From Arthrobacter sp. UNC362MFTsu5.1 (GTDB lineage Bacteria; Actinomycetota; Actinomycetes; Actinomycetales; Micrococcaceae): a DNA stretch of 64,000 nt. Below, piece by piece: positions 52,556 through 63,238 of this stretch. Location of the stretch: positions 62,001 through 126,000 of the forward strand of contig NZ_JMLE01000001.1 in the NCBI RefSeq assembly GCF_000685965.1, written 5' to 3'. The notes beneath the pieces were generated by a model. That model was not told the DNA's origin. It was given only the letters and a program-made list of their open reading frames with translations, and did no database searches. Positions within the stretch are counted from its first letter, which is position 1, and each line of letters starts with the position of its first letter. The position numbers and the translations under genes were made by a program.

Positions 52556-53961
52556 CCATTACCGAAGCTACCGGATCCGCAGCAGGACAGCCTGCGAACG
52601 AGCGTTCCGCCCACGCCCGCGCCGGCCTCGCCGCTGGCTCCGCAGTGCCCTACACCGTTCCCCAGCCGCCCGCAGTGGTTGACGCCGACATCTGGCCGAG
52701 CATTGCCACGGTGCCCTCGTCGCTCAAGGCGAGGGTTGCCGGCCGGGCTGCCGACGCCATCTTCAAGGCAGCGGTTCGGCGGCTTCCGCTCGAGGTCCGC
52801 TACCCCGACGGGACCGTTCTGGGAAAGGCGGCCCCCGGCGCGGCAGAGGCGTCCGGCCGCCCCTACCCGGTGATGACCATGAACCGTCCCGAAGCGTTCG
52901 CTGCCCGGCTCGGCGACGGCGGACTCATCGGCCTGGGTGAGTCCTATATGGCCGGCGACTGGGACGCCGATGACCTCACCGCAGTGATGGAGGTCTTCGC
53001 TGCCCGCGTCGGCACGCTGGTGCCCGAGCCGCTGCAGAAACTGCGGGCCCTCTACCTGCCGCGCCAGCCGCGCAGGGAACGTAACACGGAGCAGAACACG
53101 CGGTCCAACATCTCGCGGCACTACGACCTCTCCAACGAGCTCTTTGCGTCCTTCCTGGACAGCACCATGACCTACTCCAGCGCCCTTTTCCCGGAGAGCG
53201 GCGACGCCCTTCGGCACGTTGCCTGGGACGGTTTCGCCGAGGCGCAGCAGGCCAAGATCGACCGGCTGCTGGACAAGGCCGGCGTACGCGAGGGGACGCG
53301 TGTGCTGGAAATCGGCACCGGCTGGGGCGAGCTCGCGCTTCGTGCGGCAGCCCGCGGAGCGACGGTCTACTCGGTCACGCTGTCCAGCGAACAGCAGGAG
53401 CTCGCCCGCCAGCGCGTGGCCGAGGCCGGCTACGCCGACGCCGTCACCATTGAACTCAAGGACTACCGTGCGGTGGAAGGCGAGTACGACGCCGTCGTCT
53501 CGGTGGAAATGATCGAAGCCGTCGGCTACGAGTACTGGGCTACGTACTTCCAGACGATCGAACGCGTCCTGGCCCCCGGCGGGAAGGTGGCCATCCAGGC
53601 CATCACCATCGCGCACGACCGGCTGATCGCCACCCGGACGAGCTACACGTGGGTGCACAAGTACATCTTCCCCGGCGGCGTCATCCCGTCTGTCCGGGCC
53701 ATCGAGGAAATCACCGAGAAGCAGACCGGACTCCGGGTCCGGGAACGCCTTGCCATGGGCGAGCACTATGCGCAGACCCTGCGCCTCTGGGAGGAACGGT
53801 TCATGTCCCGCGCCGACGAGGTGGCGGCCATGGGCTTCGACGCGATCTTCCAGCGGATGTGGCTGTTCTACCTCTGCTACTCCCGGGCGGGCTTCGAGAC
53901 GGGCTACCTCGACGTCCAGCAGATCGTCCTGGACCACGCAGCGACAAAGCACCACATCTAG
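52552..53961 (+). CDS. cfa: Cyclopropane-fatty-acyl-phospholipid synthase
   Basis: SAM-dependent methylene transferase acting on unsaturated acyl chains of membrane phospholipids. The 469-residue product has a non-catalytic N-terminal domain and a class I methyltransferase domain with SAM motif VLEIGTGWGELA at about 250. The family motifs YDLSNELFASFLDSTMTYSS and VSVEMIEAVGYEYW are present, and a C-terminal FIFPGG-like segment (YIFPGGVIPS) follows. The ATG-type overlap with DUF1365 (GTG at 52552) indicates coupling. Typical of stationary-phase membrane adaptation. A strong terminator follows. Confidence 0.95.
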   Translation: MTITEATGSAAGQPANERSAHARAGLAAGSAVPYTVPQPPAVVDADIWPSIATVPSSLKARVAGRAADAIFKAAVRRLPLEVRYPDGTVLGKAAPGAAEASGRPYPVMTMNRPEAFAARLGDGGLIGLGESYMAGDWDADDLTAVMEVFAARVGTLVPEPLQKLRALYLPRQPRRERNTEQNTRSNISRHYDLSNELFASFLDSTMTYSSALFPESGDALRHVAWDGFAEAQQAKIDRLLDKAGVREGTRVLEIGTGWGELALRAAARGATVYSVTLSSEQQELARQRVAEAGYADAVTIELKDYRAVEGEYDAVVSVEMIEAVGYEYWATYFQTIERVLAPGGKVAIQAITIAHDRLIATRTSYTWVHKYIFPGGVIPSVRAIEEITEKQTGLRVRERLAMGEHYAQTLRLWEERFMSRADEVAAMGFDAIFQRMWLFYLCYSRAGFETGYLDVQQIVLDHAATKHHI

Positions 53962-53977
53962 TTCCGTTCATCACATC

Positions 53978-54009
53978 GGGGCCCTGAATCTTCATTCAGG
54001 GCCCCTTTT
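53978..54009 (+). terminator. Terminator after cfa
   Basis: A perfect 12-base stem (53978-53989 with 53994-54005) with a CTTC tetraloop is followed by TTTTGTGT, 16 bases beyond the cfa stop. Confidence 0.93.
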
Positions 54010-54192
54010 GTGTGCCTTCCGACACGCCCGCCGCACCGTCGCGACACGCCGTCCACCGGGCGACACGCGGGACGTTTAATTGTGGCTAACTACTCCACAG
54101 GGTGTGGATTTCGTCCGCGAAAACAGCTGAATTCCGGACATTTTTGACCACGCTGCCTGTGGATTAACGGTGCATTAAATGACATACTTGTA

Positions 54193-54208
54193 ATACATCA
54201 TCTTGGGG
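54193..54208 (+). promoter_or_regulatory. NrdR-like box 1
   Basis: ATACATCATCTTGGGG fits the CwATATaTwG-type NrdR consensus at most positions (C196, A197, A200, T201, T203, T204, G205). It starts exactly 32 bases before box 2, about three helical turns, the usual arrangement for NrdR pairs. Confidence 0.65.
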
Positions 54209-54224
54209 TCCGCATCGGGGCCGT

Positions 54225-54240
54225 GCACTACATGTAGTAT
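54225..54240 (+). promoter_or_regulatory. NrdR-like box 2
   Basis: GCACTACATGTAGTAT is a near-perfect palindrome (ACTACATGTAGT) matching the NrdR core. NrdR, an ATP-cone repressor encoded elsewhere, should bind both boxes to repress the class Ib reductase operon when dATP is high. Confidence 0.8.
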
Positions 54241-54366
54241 CGACATACAGATTGAGCGGGACGCAGGACCGGCGCGGATGAGGGGTTTCAGTTCCGGGCA
54301 GTGTCTACCGCAACGATGGACAAGAGACTTCAAAAAGCAGTGACTTCAACAAAGGGGACAGGAACC

Positions 54367-54612
54367 ATGACCGTTACGGTTTACACGAAGCCGGCCTGTG
54401 TTCAGTGCAACGCAACGTACCGCGCGCTGGACAAGAAGGGCATCACCTACCAGAGCGTCGACATCTCCCAGGACGCGGACGCCCTTGAGCGGCTGAAGGC
54501 CCTCGGCTACATGCAGGCCCCCGTCGTGGTCACGGACCAGGACCACTGGTCAGGCTTCCGCCCGGACAAGATCGAAGAGCTGGCGCTGAGCGCTGCCGCA
54601 TCCGTGGCCTAG
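54367..54612 (+). CDS. nrdH: Glutaredoxin-like protein NrdH
   Basis: NrdH is the thioredoxin-like electron donor of class Ib ribonucleotide reductase. The ATG at 54367 gives 81 residues with the diagnostic CVQC redox pair at C11 and C14 and the substrate-binding motifs APVVV and WSGFRPDKI. An open stretch upstream to 54301 would add 22 residues and is rejected. A GACAGGAACC ribosome-site region precedes the ATG. nrdI follows after 55 bases. Confidence 0.97.
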   Translation: MTVTVYTKPACVQCNATYRALDKKGITYQSVDISQDADALERLKALGYMQAPVVVTDQDHWSGFRPDKIEELALSAAASVA

Positions 54613-54667
54613 CCCAGGCTTCACCGCCGCTTCCGGCACAGAACTTTACGTAGATGAGGTGACTCCC

Positions 54668-55156
54668 ATGGCAGCGCCGGCACTTGCCGATGCGCCGCTC
54701 GCAGCGGATGCTGCGAATACGACGCCGATGACACGGACATCCAGTCACCTCATCTACTTTTCCTCCGCCTCCGAGAACACCCGGCGCTTCGTGGAGAAGC
54801 TCGGCCGGGATGCGGCCAGGATTCCCCTGCATCAGCGAGAAGCTGAACTCGTGGCCTCCGAGCCCTTCGTGCTGGTGGTTCCCACCTACGGCGGGACCGG
54901 CGGTGAGGGCTCGGTGCCAAAACAGGTCATCCGGTTCCTCAACAACCCGCAGAACAGGACACTGATCCGCGGAGTGATCAGCGCAGGAAACACAAATTTC
55001 GGGGACAACTTCTGCATGGCGGGCGACATCATCGCCTTCAAATGCCAGATACCGCACCTCTACCGCTTCGAACTCATGGGGACGCCTGAAGACGTCCGCC
55101 TGGTAAATCAAGGATTGGACAAGTTTTGGACACTACTGTCGCAGACACAGAAGTAA
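54668..55156 (+). CDS. nrdI: Flavodoxin-like NrdI
   Basis: NrdI is the flavoprotein that supplies oxidant to assemble the Mn-tyrosyl radical cofactor of NrdF. The 162-residue product has about 27 extra N-terminal residues, then FMN-site motifs [33 protein letters not shown] and [13 protein letters not shown]. The ATG at 54668 follows GATGAGG; GTG 54659 is three codons earlier. The C-terminus overlaps the nrdE start by 31 bases if nrdE begins at TTG 55126. Confidence 0.95.
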   Translation: MAAPALADAPLAADAANTTPMTRTSSHLIYFSSASENTRRFVEKLGRDAARIPLHQREAELVASEPFVLVVPTYGGTGGEGSVPKQVIRFLNNPQNRTLIRGVISAGNTNFGDNFCMAGDIIAFKCQIPHLYRFELMGTPEDVRLVNQGLDKFWTLLSQTQK

Positions 55157-57315
55157 CCATGCCCGCCGTCGAGAAGACCGCAGAGAAGCCGCCGCTGCCC
55201 GCCGCCTACAAGGGCCTGGGCTATCACGAGCTGAACGCCATGCTGAACCTGTACGGACCGAACGGTGAAATCCAGTTCGAGGCGGACCGCGAGGCCGCAC
55301 ACCAGTACTTCCTGCAGCACGTGAACAACAACACCGTGTTCTTCCACGACCTGGAAGAGAAGCTCGACTACCTGGTGAAGAACCAGTACTACGAGCGCGA
55401 GACCCTCGACCAGTACACGATGAACTTCATCCGCGAGCTCTTCAACCGCGCGTACAAGAAGAAGTTCCGCTTCGAGACCTTCCTGGGCGCCTTCAAGTTC
55501 TACACGTCCTACACGCTGAAGACCTTTGACGGCAAGCGCTTCCTGGAGCGCTACGAGGACCGCGTGTGCATGGTTGCCCTGCACCTGGCCCGCGGCGACG
55601 AGCAGCTTGCCCTGCAGATGGTTGACGAGATCATCGAGGGCCGCTTCCAGCCGGCCACGCCCACGTTCCTGAACGCCGGCAAGAAGCAGCGCGGCGAGCT
55701 GGTCTCCTGCTTCCTGCTCCGCATCGAAGACAACATGGAGTCGATCGGCCGGTCCATCAACTCCGCCCTGCAGCTGTCCAAGCGCGGCGGCGGCGTGGCG
55801 TTCGCGCTGACCAACATCCGCGAAGTCGGCGCGCCGATCAAGCAGATCGAGAACCAGTCCTCCGGCGTCATCCCCGTGATGAAGCTCCTCGAGGACAGCT
55901 TCTCCTACGCCAACCAGCTCGGTGCCCGCCAGGGTGCCGGCGCCGTGTACCTGCACGCCCACCACCCGGACATCTACCGGTTCCTGGACACGAAGCGGGA
56001 AAACGCGGACGAAAAGATCCGCATCAAGACCCTCTCGCTCGGCGTTGTCATCCCGGACATCACCTTCGAGCTGGCCAAGCGGGACGAGGACATGTACCTG
56101 TTCTCCCCGTATGACGTCGAAAAGGTCTACGGCATGCCGTTCTCCGACGTCTCGGTCACCGAGAAGTACTACGAGATGGTGGACGATTCCCGGATCAAGA
56201 AGACCAAGATCAAGGCGCGCGAGTTCTTCCAGACCCTCGCGGAGATCCAGTTCGAATCCGGTTACCCGTACATCATGTTCGAGGACACCGTAAACCGGGA
56301 AAACCCGATCGACGGCAAGATCATCATGTCGAACCTGTGCTCCGAGATCCTCCAGGTCTCGCAGCCCACCACGTACCACGATGACCTGTCCTACGACCAG
56401 ACCGGCAAGGACATCTCCTGCAACCTGGGCTCGCTGAACATCGCGAAGACCATGGATTCGCCGGACTTCGGCCTGACCATCGAGACGGCCATCCGCTCGC
56501 TTTCGGCTGTTTCGGACATGTCCAACATCACCTCGGTGCCGTCCATCGCCCGCGGCAACGACCAGAGCCACGCCATCGGCCTCGGCCAGATGAACCTGCA
56601 CGGCTACCTGGCACGTGAGCGGGTCCACTACGGTTCGGAAGAGGGCCTGGACTTCACCAACATCTACTTCTACTCGGTGGTGTACCACGCGGTGCGCGCC
56701 TCCAATAAGCTGGCCATTCAGACGGGTCAGACGTTCGGCGGCTTCGAGAAGTCCAAGTATGCCTCGGGCGAGTTCTTCGACAAGTACACGGAGCAGGAGT
56801 GGGTGCCGCAGACCGAGAAGGTCGCGGAGCTGTTCAAGAACATCCACATCCCCACGCAGGATGACTGGCGCGAGTTGAAGGCTTCCGTCATGGAGCACGG
56901 CATCTACAACCAGAACCTGCAGGCCGTCCCGCCGACGGGCTCGATCAGCTACATCAACAACTCCACCTCCTCGATCCACCCGGTAGCGTCCAAGATCGAG
57001 ATCCGCAAGGAAGGCAAGCTGGGCCGCGTGTACTATCCGGCGCCGTACCTGACGAACGACAACCTGGAGTACTACCAGGACGCGTACGAGATCGGCTACG
57101 AGAAGGTCATCGACACCTACGCCGCTGCTACGCAGCACGTGGACCAGGGCCTGTCCCTGACGTTGTTCTTCAAGGACACCGCCACGACGCGCGACATCAA
57201 CAAGGCGCAGATCTACGCCTGGAAAAAGGGCATCAAGACCATCTACTACATCCGTCTCCGCCAGCTCGCGCTGGAAGGGACCGAGGTGGACGGCTGCGTC
57301 AGCTGCATGCTCTAA
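55126..57315 (+). CDS. nrdE: Class Ib ribonucleoside-diphosphate reductase subunit alpha
   Basis: NrdE reduces ribonucleoside diphosphates to deoxyribonucleotides. The 729-residue product has the catalytic-site segments NLGSLNIA and NLCSEI, the substrate loop [11 protein letters not shown], and the redox-active CxxC pair at C724 and C727 near the C-terminus (GCVSCML) that NrdH reduces. No ATP-cone is present, as expected for class Ib. The TTG at 55126 has AAGGA 11 bases upstream and overlaps nrdI; an alternative ATG at 55159 lacks a good ribosome site. A strong hairpin follows the stop before nrdF. Confidence 0.97.
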   Translation: MDTTVADTEVTMPAVEKTAEKPPLPAAYKGLGYHELNAMLNLYGPNGEIQFEADREAAHQYFLQHVNNNTVFFHDLEEKLDYLVKNQYYERETLDQYTMNFIRELFNRAYKKKFRFETFLGAFKFYTSYTLKTFDGKRFLERYEDRVCMVALHLARGDEQLALQMVDEIIEGRFQPATPTFLNAGKKQRGELVSCFLLRIEDNMESIGRSINSALQLSKRGGGVAFALTNIREVGAPIKQIENQSSGVIPVMKLLEDSFSYANQLGARQGAGAVYLHAHHPDIYRFLDTKRENADEKIRIKTLSLGVVIPDITFELAKRDEDMYLFSPYDVEKVYGMPFSDVSVTEKYYEMVDDSRIKKTKIKAREFFQTLAEIQFESGYPYIMFEDTVNRENPIDGKIIMSNLCSEILQVSQPTTYHDDLSYDQTGKDISCNLGSLNIAKTMDSPDFGLTIETAIRSLSAVSDMSNITSVPSIARGNDQSHAIGLGQMNLHGYLARERVHYGSEEGLDFTNIYFYSVVYHAVRASNKLAIQTGQTFGGFEKSKYASGEFFDKYTEQEWVPQTEKVAELFKNIHIPTQDDWRELKASVMEHGIYNQNLQAVPPTGSISYINNSTSSIHPVASKIEIRKEGKLGRVYYPAPYLTNDNLEYYQDAYEIGYEKVIDTYAAATQHVDQGLSLTLFFKDTATTRDINKAQIYAWKKGIKTIYYIRLRQLALEGTEVDGCVSCML

Positions 57316-57333
57316 TCTTCAACTAAATCGTGA

Positions 57334-58380
<1,047 letters not shown>

Positions 58381-58423
58381 GTCCTTCTCCTTCGCGTCCT
58401 CTTGTTTTCCCATATAGGAATTT

Positions 58424-58461
58424 GGAACGGCCCCGCACGCTGACGCGTGCGGGGCCGTTCC
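58424..58461. terminator. Hairpin after nrdF
   Basis: A perfect 17-base stem (58424-58440 with 58445-58461) and TGAC loop lie 44 bases after nrdF. No U-tract follows on either strand, so termination may be incomplete or factor-dependent. Confidence 0.65.
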
Positions 58462-58589
58462 GCTCTCGCGTCCGGGCGGCAAACCACCATGCTCGCGGAA
58501 GCATTGGGCCTGGTACAAAGCCGGACGGTTTCGAGGGCACTGTCCCGGCGAAAAGGGTTGTGGCATGATGCAGGCATGCTCGCCAGGAC

Positions 58590-60054
58590 ATGGTCGAAGT
58601 CAGTGGCATTCCAGAAGCCAGATGCCAGCCGGCTCCCGCTCACCAGCACCCTGCGGCCGTGAAAATCCCAAGCTCGGCTCATCATGACTCGATTGCCCTG
58701 GCCCGGGTTGCTGGACGGGACGCGCGGAACTCGTTGCCCCGCACAGAGCAGGCGGCTTACGGCGTCCCGGAACGGGACCCCATCGGAATCCTCGAAAGCC
58801 AGCACATCACCAGGCTCTCGGAGCTCATTCCGGTGCGCGTAGGTCGGATGCTGGAGACACCATTCTCGTTCTACCGCGGGGCAGCGGCGGTCATGGCCCA
58901 CGATCTCGCCGACTCGCCCGTCACCGGCCACACCCTCATTGCGAGCGGCGACGCACACCTGGCGAACTTCGGGCTCTTCGCCAGCCCGGAACGGCGCCTG
59001 ATTCTTGACCTCAATGATTTTGATGAGGCATATCCTGCGCCATGGGAATGGGACGTGAAACGACTGGCCGCGAGCGTCTGGTTGAACGGCCGGAACTGTT
59101 CATTCACTGAAGAGCAGTGCCGCACGGCAGTCGAGGGCTGCGTGCGAAATTACCGACAAGCGCTCAAGGTCCTGTACAGCCACACAGCGACTGAGCGGTA
59201 TTATTTTCAGCTTGATGCAGAGGTCCTGGGGACGCTGCACACGCTGGCGGACAAACGAATCAGGACTGAAGAGCAAAGAGCCCGGCGGCGGACGTCCGAA
59301 CAAGTGCTGTCCAAACTCACCATGAGCGATGACGGAGGCGCGCAGGATCGTCGATCAGCCGCCCATCGTCCGCCACCCGGCAACCATGGATTTCGCAGCC
59401 ATGGAGCAACTTGTCCGGCGGTATCGGAGCACCCTTCGGGCGGATACGTCATTGTTGCTAAGCCAGTATCGTCTGGTGGACTACGCCCGCCGGCTAGTGG
59501 GCGTGGGCAGCGTCGGGACGCGCAGTTGGATACTGCTGTTTCAGGGTCCCGCCGGAGAGCCGCTGTTTCTGCAGGCCAAGGAGGCAGGCAAATCCGTCCT
59601 GGAAACCCACGGGCGTGTGGACCAGGCACCACAATACGTCGTCACAGACCTGACCGCACGCGGTCAGGGATACCGGGTGGTGGGCGCCCAACGAATCCTG
59701 CAGGCCCAGTCGGACCCCTTCCTTGGCTGGATAAAGGACGTGCCCGGGGAAGACGGGCTGCCGCGGGATTACTACATCCGGCAGTTCCGCGATATGAAAG
59801 GATCTTTCACGCTGACCGAGATGAACGCGAAGGAAACCGCGGTCTACGCCGGGCTGTGCGGCGGCCTGCTGGCGCGAGCACACTCCCAAAGTCCCGGGAG
59901 TGCCTTCATCCTCGGTTATCTGGGAAGGAGTGCCGTCTTTGACCACGCAATCTCAGATTGGGCCAAAAGATATGCAGACAAGACGGAAGCAGATCACGCG
60001 CTGCTGCAGCGAGCCGTTCAATCCGGACGGCTGCCTGCTGAAACAGGGGTGTAG
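58590..60054 (+). pseudogene. DUF2252 family protein, frameshifted
   Basis: Two consecutive reading frames together make one DUF2252 protein. Frame 1 (58590 to about 59325) carries the N-terminal half with ELIPVRVGRMLETPFSFYRGAA, GDAHLANFG and DLNDFDEAYPAPWEWD. Frame 2 (from about 59329 to 60054) carries the C-terminal half with RIVDQPPIV, LFQGPAGEPLFLQAKEA and GLCGGLLARAHSQSP. They are offset by +1, as if one base had been added or two lost between about 59320 and 59345. Frame 2 has TGA at 59323-59325, so it cannot start earlier. Frame 1 stays open beyond the break to 59942, but that stretch has no family character. The gene is probably inactive, unless there is a sequencing error or a programmed shift. 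Confidence 0.82.
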
Positions 60055-60180
60055 CAGGGCCGGCGGGCTTCACTTTGGCTGACCACCCGAACCTTGAAAT
60101 CGTGGCCTGATATCCGCGCCGGGCAGGCTACCCGGCCGGACCCTGACTCGCTAGGCTTTGTCCATGGACGGGAGCTAGAC

Positions 60181-61008
60181 ATGACCGATCGGACCTACCC
60201 CCACGGCGTCCCAAGTTGGATCGATACGGAGCAGCCCGACGTCGAGGCGGCCGTCGGGTTCTACTCCGGACTCTTCGGCTGGACATTCGAGGATGTCATG
60301 CCGCCGGGATCGCCTGGCCGCTACTTGATAGCTAAGCTCGACGGCCAGGACGTCGGCGGGATGGCCGGCACTCAAAGGGATGCCGCGGTGTGGAACACCT
60401 ACGTGGCGGTCGAGGACGCGGACGCCGCTGTGCAGCATCTGGTCGCCGCCGGTGCCACGGTGCTATCGGCACCTGCAGATGCCGGAGAAGGCGGACGCAG
60501 TGCTGCGCTGACCGATCCGGAGGGCGTCGAGTTTCGCATCTGGCAGGCTAAGCGACGCTTAGGGGCACAAGTGGTAAATCTGCCAGGGGCCTGGAATTTC
60601 AGCGACCTCCACACGGCCAACCGCGGCGTGGCCGTTGCGTTCTACGAGGAAGCGTTCGGCTGGCAGGTCGACGACTTGGGCTTCGCGATGATGGTCCGCC
60701 AGCCAGGCTATGGTGACCACCTTGAGGCGACAGCCGATCCGGACATCAGGGCGAGGCAGTCCGGGCTGGTCGCCCCGCCCGGCTTCGAGGACGCCATCGC
60801 CTGGATCGCAACCAAGGGCCCAGATGAACCACCCCACTGGCACGTCTCATTCACCGTTGCCGACCAGGACCGGACGGCGGTTGAGGCCGAACGACTCGGC
60901 GGGCACGTCATGAGCCAGAACGAAACCAAGTGGACGCGCGAGGCACTAATCCGAGACCCTCAAGGAGCAGTGTTTACTGCAAGCCAGTTCACGCCACCTG
61001 CGGGCTGA
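60181..61008 (+). CDS. VOC family protein (two glyoxalase-like domains)
   Basis: A 275-residue protein with two VOC (glyoxalase/bleomycin-resistance) modules, at about 1-125 and 135-270. Each begins with the family pattern of a helix after a strand: EAAVGFYSGLFGWTFED in the first and GVAVAFYEEAFGWQVDD in the second. Metal-site histidines and glutamates are only partly conserved, so it is likely a binding protein or a small-molecule-modifying enzyme. The ATG at 60181 has GGGAGC upstream; the frame is open back to 60094 but not needed. It stands alone between the DUF2252 and HNH genes. Confidence 0.87.
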   Translation: MTDRTYPHGVPSWIDTEQPDVEAAVGFYSGLFGWTFEDVMPPGSPGRYLIAKLDGQDVGGMAGTQRDAAVWNTYVAVEDADAAVQHLVAAGATVLSAPADAGEGGRSAALTDPEGVEFRIWQAKRRLGAQVVNLPGAWNFSDLHTANRGVAVAFYEEAFGWQVDDLGFAMMVRQPGYGDHLEATADPDIRARQSGLVAPPGFEDAIAWIATKGPDEPPHWHVSFTVADQDRTAVEAERLGGHVMSQNETKWTREALIRDPQGAVFTASQFTPPAG

Positions 61009-61031
61009 CGGATCCTGCAGCGCGCTGCGGT

Positions 61032-62642
61032 TTAGGCGCCCTGCAGTAGTAACGCCTCCGGAAGGAAATCGTCCAGGGCGTCTGGCCAGGGCTGGTGGTC
61101 AACGTCCGCGTCTGCGGCTAGGTATTCGTGCCCGGGCGTGAAGAGGTGCCATTCGGGGAAGGGGTCCGGGGGTAGCTCCGGTTCGGGATGGGGTCCTGGA
61201 TCTGCGGGTGGTCCCAGGCCCGCGCGTAGGTCCCCGATCTCGATGTCGTCCGGCTGGTGGGGTGGTTCCCAGTCCTGGTGTTCGCTGGGGTAGTGCCGCC
61301 CGGCCGGTGAGGTCCATCCCGGCGGGCTGTTCTTGCCGGCACTGGTTGGTGTCCAGGCGGTGCTGTGTTTGAGGTGGTGGTGTTTGGGGCAGGGCTGGCC
61401 GAGGTTGGAGATTCCGGTGGTGCCGCCGTCGGCCCAGGCCAGGAGGTGGTCTGCGTCGTTGTCCAGGGAAGGGTTGCTGCAGCCGGGGAAGGGGCATTTG
61501 CCGTCGCGGAGCCGGAGCCATCGGCGTTGGGCCTGCGTGAGGCGGTAGCTGGTCCGTCCGATTTCCAGCGGTGCGCCGTCACGCGGGTCGATCAGGACGC
61601 GGTGGAAGGAATCGGCGCCGTCGGCGATCAGGCGGCGGGCCATCGAGGGCGGGATCGGACCGTGCCCGTCGAGCATGGCCGGTTCGTCCGTGGCACCGAG
61701 GAGGGCCAGGACCGGGACGGTGATCAGGACCTGCGCCCGCGGGGACGGGACACCCGCGGCCACACCTGTGCCGCCGGAGCCTGTTCCGCCGAGGAGCCAG
61801 GTGGCGGCGGTGTCGGCGCGGAGCTGGGTGAGGGTCCGGGGTTCGTCCGGGCCTTGGAGGGCGCGGGCGGCGGCAGTGGTGCGGTCCCAGATCCCGGCGG
61901 CGGTATCGGCCGGGAGGTAGGCGGAGAGCCAGGCCATGCCGTCCCGGTCCGGCTGGTACTCGACCCGCCGGTCCACGGCGCATCGACTGTGGCGGGTTTC
62001 GATGCTGACCGGGTGGTGGCGTTCCCGCCAGGTACGTGCCTTGGCCCGGAACCGGGAAGGAACCAGTTCCCCGGCCGGGCACCCGCGGGCCGGCAGCGGT
62101 GCGTCGGGGTCCAGGAAATGCGCTTCCAGGGCAGCTGAACCTGCGGGATCCAGGCCGGAGGTTTCGTCGACGACGATCCGGGCGTGCTGCCAGGAGATCG
62201 TCCCGGCGTGCAGGGCGGCCAGCGTCAGCGGCAGCGCCGTGGTCAGGGCCAGGGCGTCGGAGATGAGGGCACCGGCGGTGCGTTCGGTGACGGTCAGGAC
62301 GCAGGCGAGCTCGGCAATGATGGCCATCTCCTGGGCGGTGCTCTCCTGCGGGGAGTCCGCCGGTGGTGCCAGGGCGTTGGCCGCCCGCAGGTACTCGGCA
62401 GTCAGCCGCACTTTCAAAGCAGCGGTCCGGGCTTCCTGCCGGGCCAGCTCGGCCAGGGCGTCCAGGCAGTCATCCGCCAGCTCCCGCAACGGATCAGCGC
62501 CCGGCGGCAGGCCGCCGTCGGGCCCCTCAGCGCGTTCCGCGCCGGAACCGAAATACGACGCCAGCACGGCAGTGGACTCAGCGACGGCCGCCATCGCCTC
62601 GCTGCTCTCCGCGCTCCATGCCGTGCTGCTGTCCATACCCAC
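61032..62642 (-). CDS. HNH endonuclease domain protein with DUF222 (13E12 repeat family)
   Basis: A 536-residue protein of the actinobacterial 13E12 family. The DUF222 domain spans about 50-370 and includes a helical Ala/Leu-rich segment, QARIVVDETS and LPARGCPAGEL. A C-terminal HNH nuclease fold (about 380-430) contains CPFPGCSNP, DADHLLAWADGGTTGISNLGQPC and PKHHHLKH. The tail is Pro-rich and disordered. These genes occur in many copies per genome in this group and behave like selfish or accessory elements; no target is known. Start options are 62642 and 62636. Hits to the HNH motif are strong. Confidence 0.92.
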   Translation of the reverse strand: MGMDSSTAWSAESSEAMAAVAESTAVLASYFGSGAERAEGPDGGLPPGADPLRELADDCLDALAELARQEARTAALKVRLTAEYLRAANALAPPADSPQESTAQEMAIIAELACVLTVTERTAGALISDALALTTALPLTLAALHAGTISWQHARIVVDETSGLDPAGSAALEAHFLDPDAPLPARGCPAGELVPSRFRAKARTWRERHHPVSIETRHSRCAVDRRVEYQPDRDGMAWLSAYLPADTAAGIWDRTTAAARALQGPDEPRTLTQLRADTAATWLLGGTGSGGTGVAAGVPSPRAQVLITVPVLALLGATDEPAMLDGHGPIPPSMARRLIADGADSFHRVLIDPRDGAPLEIGRTSYRLTQAQRRWLRLRDGKCPFPGCSNPSLDNDADHLLAWADGGTTGISNLGQPCPKHHHLKHSTAWTPTSAGKNSPPGWTSPAGRHYPSEHQDWEPPHQPDDIEIGDLRAGLGPPADPGPHPEPELPPDPFPEWHLFTPGHEYLAADADVDHQPWPDALDDFLPEALLLQGA

Positions 62643-62709
62643 AGCATCTCAGCAGGCACCGACATTCTTCGATGCAGCCGCTGGAACCGTCAGGGCGGCC
62701 GCATGCGGA

Positions 62710-63234
62710 CTAGGTCTCTTTGGGCCGGGAATATGAGGACCCGGAGCGCGTCCGTTCCAGCAGGCCGAAGTCCACCATGTAGCGACGAAGCAACACGACG
62801 TCGTCCGTATAACTGAGGAGCCGTTCATTGACCTGCTTTTCCGTCAGGTCCTCACCGGCCTTGATGGCCTCACTGACGATCCAGGCCAGGAGGTCCCGTC
62901 GCTCCGCCTTGTTGGCCGGATACCTCTCGATCCTGCCCAAACGCATAAACCGGGCCACACCCTCCTGCGGCTGCCGCCGGGGTTGCTGCGTGAGAAGGTC
63001 ACGGAAAACCGACTCCGAAGCCACCAGTTCGCCGGCAGCATTCCGGTCAACAAGCCCGGAGTCAAGAAGGGCGGCGACGGCACGGTTACGCCGATGATCC
63101 TTCAGCTCAGCGACGGCATCTGGAAGTTTGGCGCCCAACACAATCCGGGCGTAAGCGGTCCGCGCATCGTTGTTGGCGAGGGCCGCCATGACTCGCCGCC
63201 AGTGGGGTCCGCCGTACCCCGTTCCTCCGGTCAC
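62710..63234 (-). CDS. DUF2087 domain-containing protein
   Basis: A 174-residue protein with an N-terminal helical/HTH-like part (about 10-85) and a C-terminal DUF2087 domain, seen from GRIERYPANKAERRDLLAWIVSEAI, AGEDLTEKQVNERLLSYTDDVVLLRRYMVDFGLLERTRSGSSY. DUF2087 is often found with ArsR-like regulators. The GTG at 63234 lies four bases after the stop of the NTF2-like gene, so the two are an operon; an ATG at 63189 is the alternative. The ribosome site is weak. Regulatory function is inferred only. Confidence 0.83.
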   Translation of the reverse strand: MTGGTGYGGPHWRRVMAALANNDARTAYARIVLGAKLPDAVAELKDHRRNRAVAALLDSGLVDRNAAGELVASESVFRDLLTQQPRRQPQEGVARFMRLGRIERYPANKAERRDLLAWIVSEAIKAGEDLTEKQVNERLLSYTDDVVLLRRYMVDFGLLERTRSGSSYSRPKET

Positions 63235-63238
63235 GTCG

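Larger units (their letters stand above)
54010..54366 (+). other. Upstream region of the nrd operon
   Basis: About 360 bases hold the nrdHIE control region. It is relatively AT-rich (54100-54200) and includes two NrdR-like boxes (separate entries). A CTGTGGATTAA stretch (54159-54169) and CCACAGGGTGTGGA (54095-54108) resemble half of DnaA-type boxes but lack the full consensus. No gene is seen. Confidence 0.6.

Noticed and set aside
54095..54170. DnaA boxes upstream of nrdH
   Set aside because: CCACAGG and CTGTGGATTAA resemble half-sites only; neither matches the full nine-base consensus.
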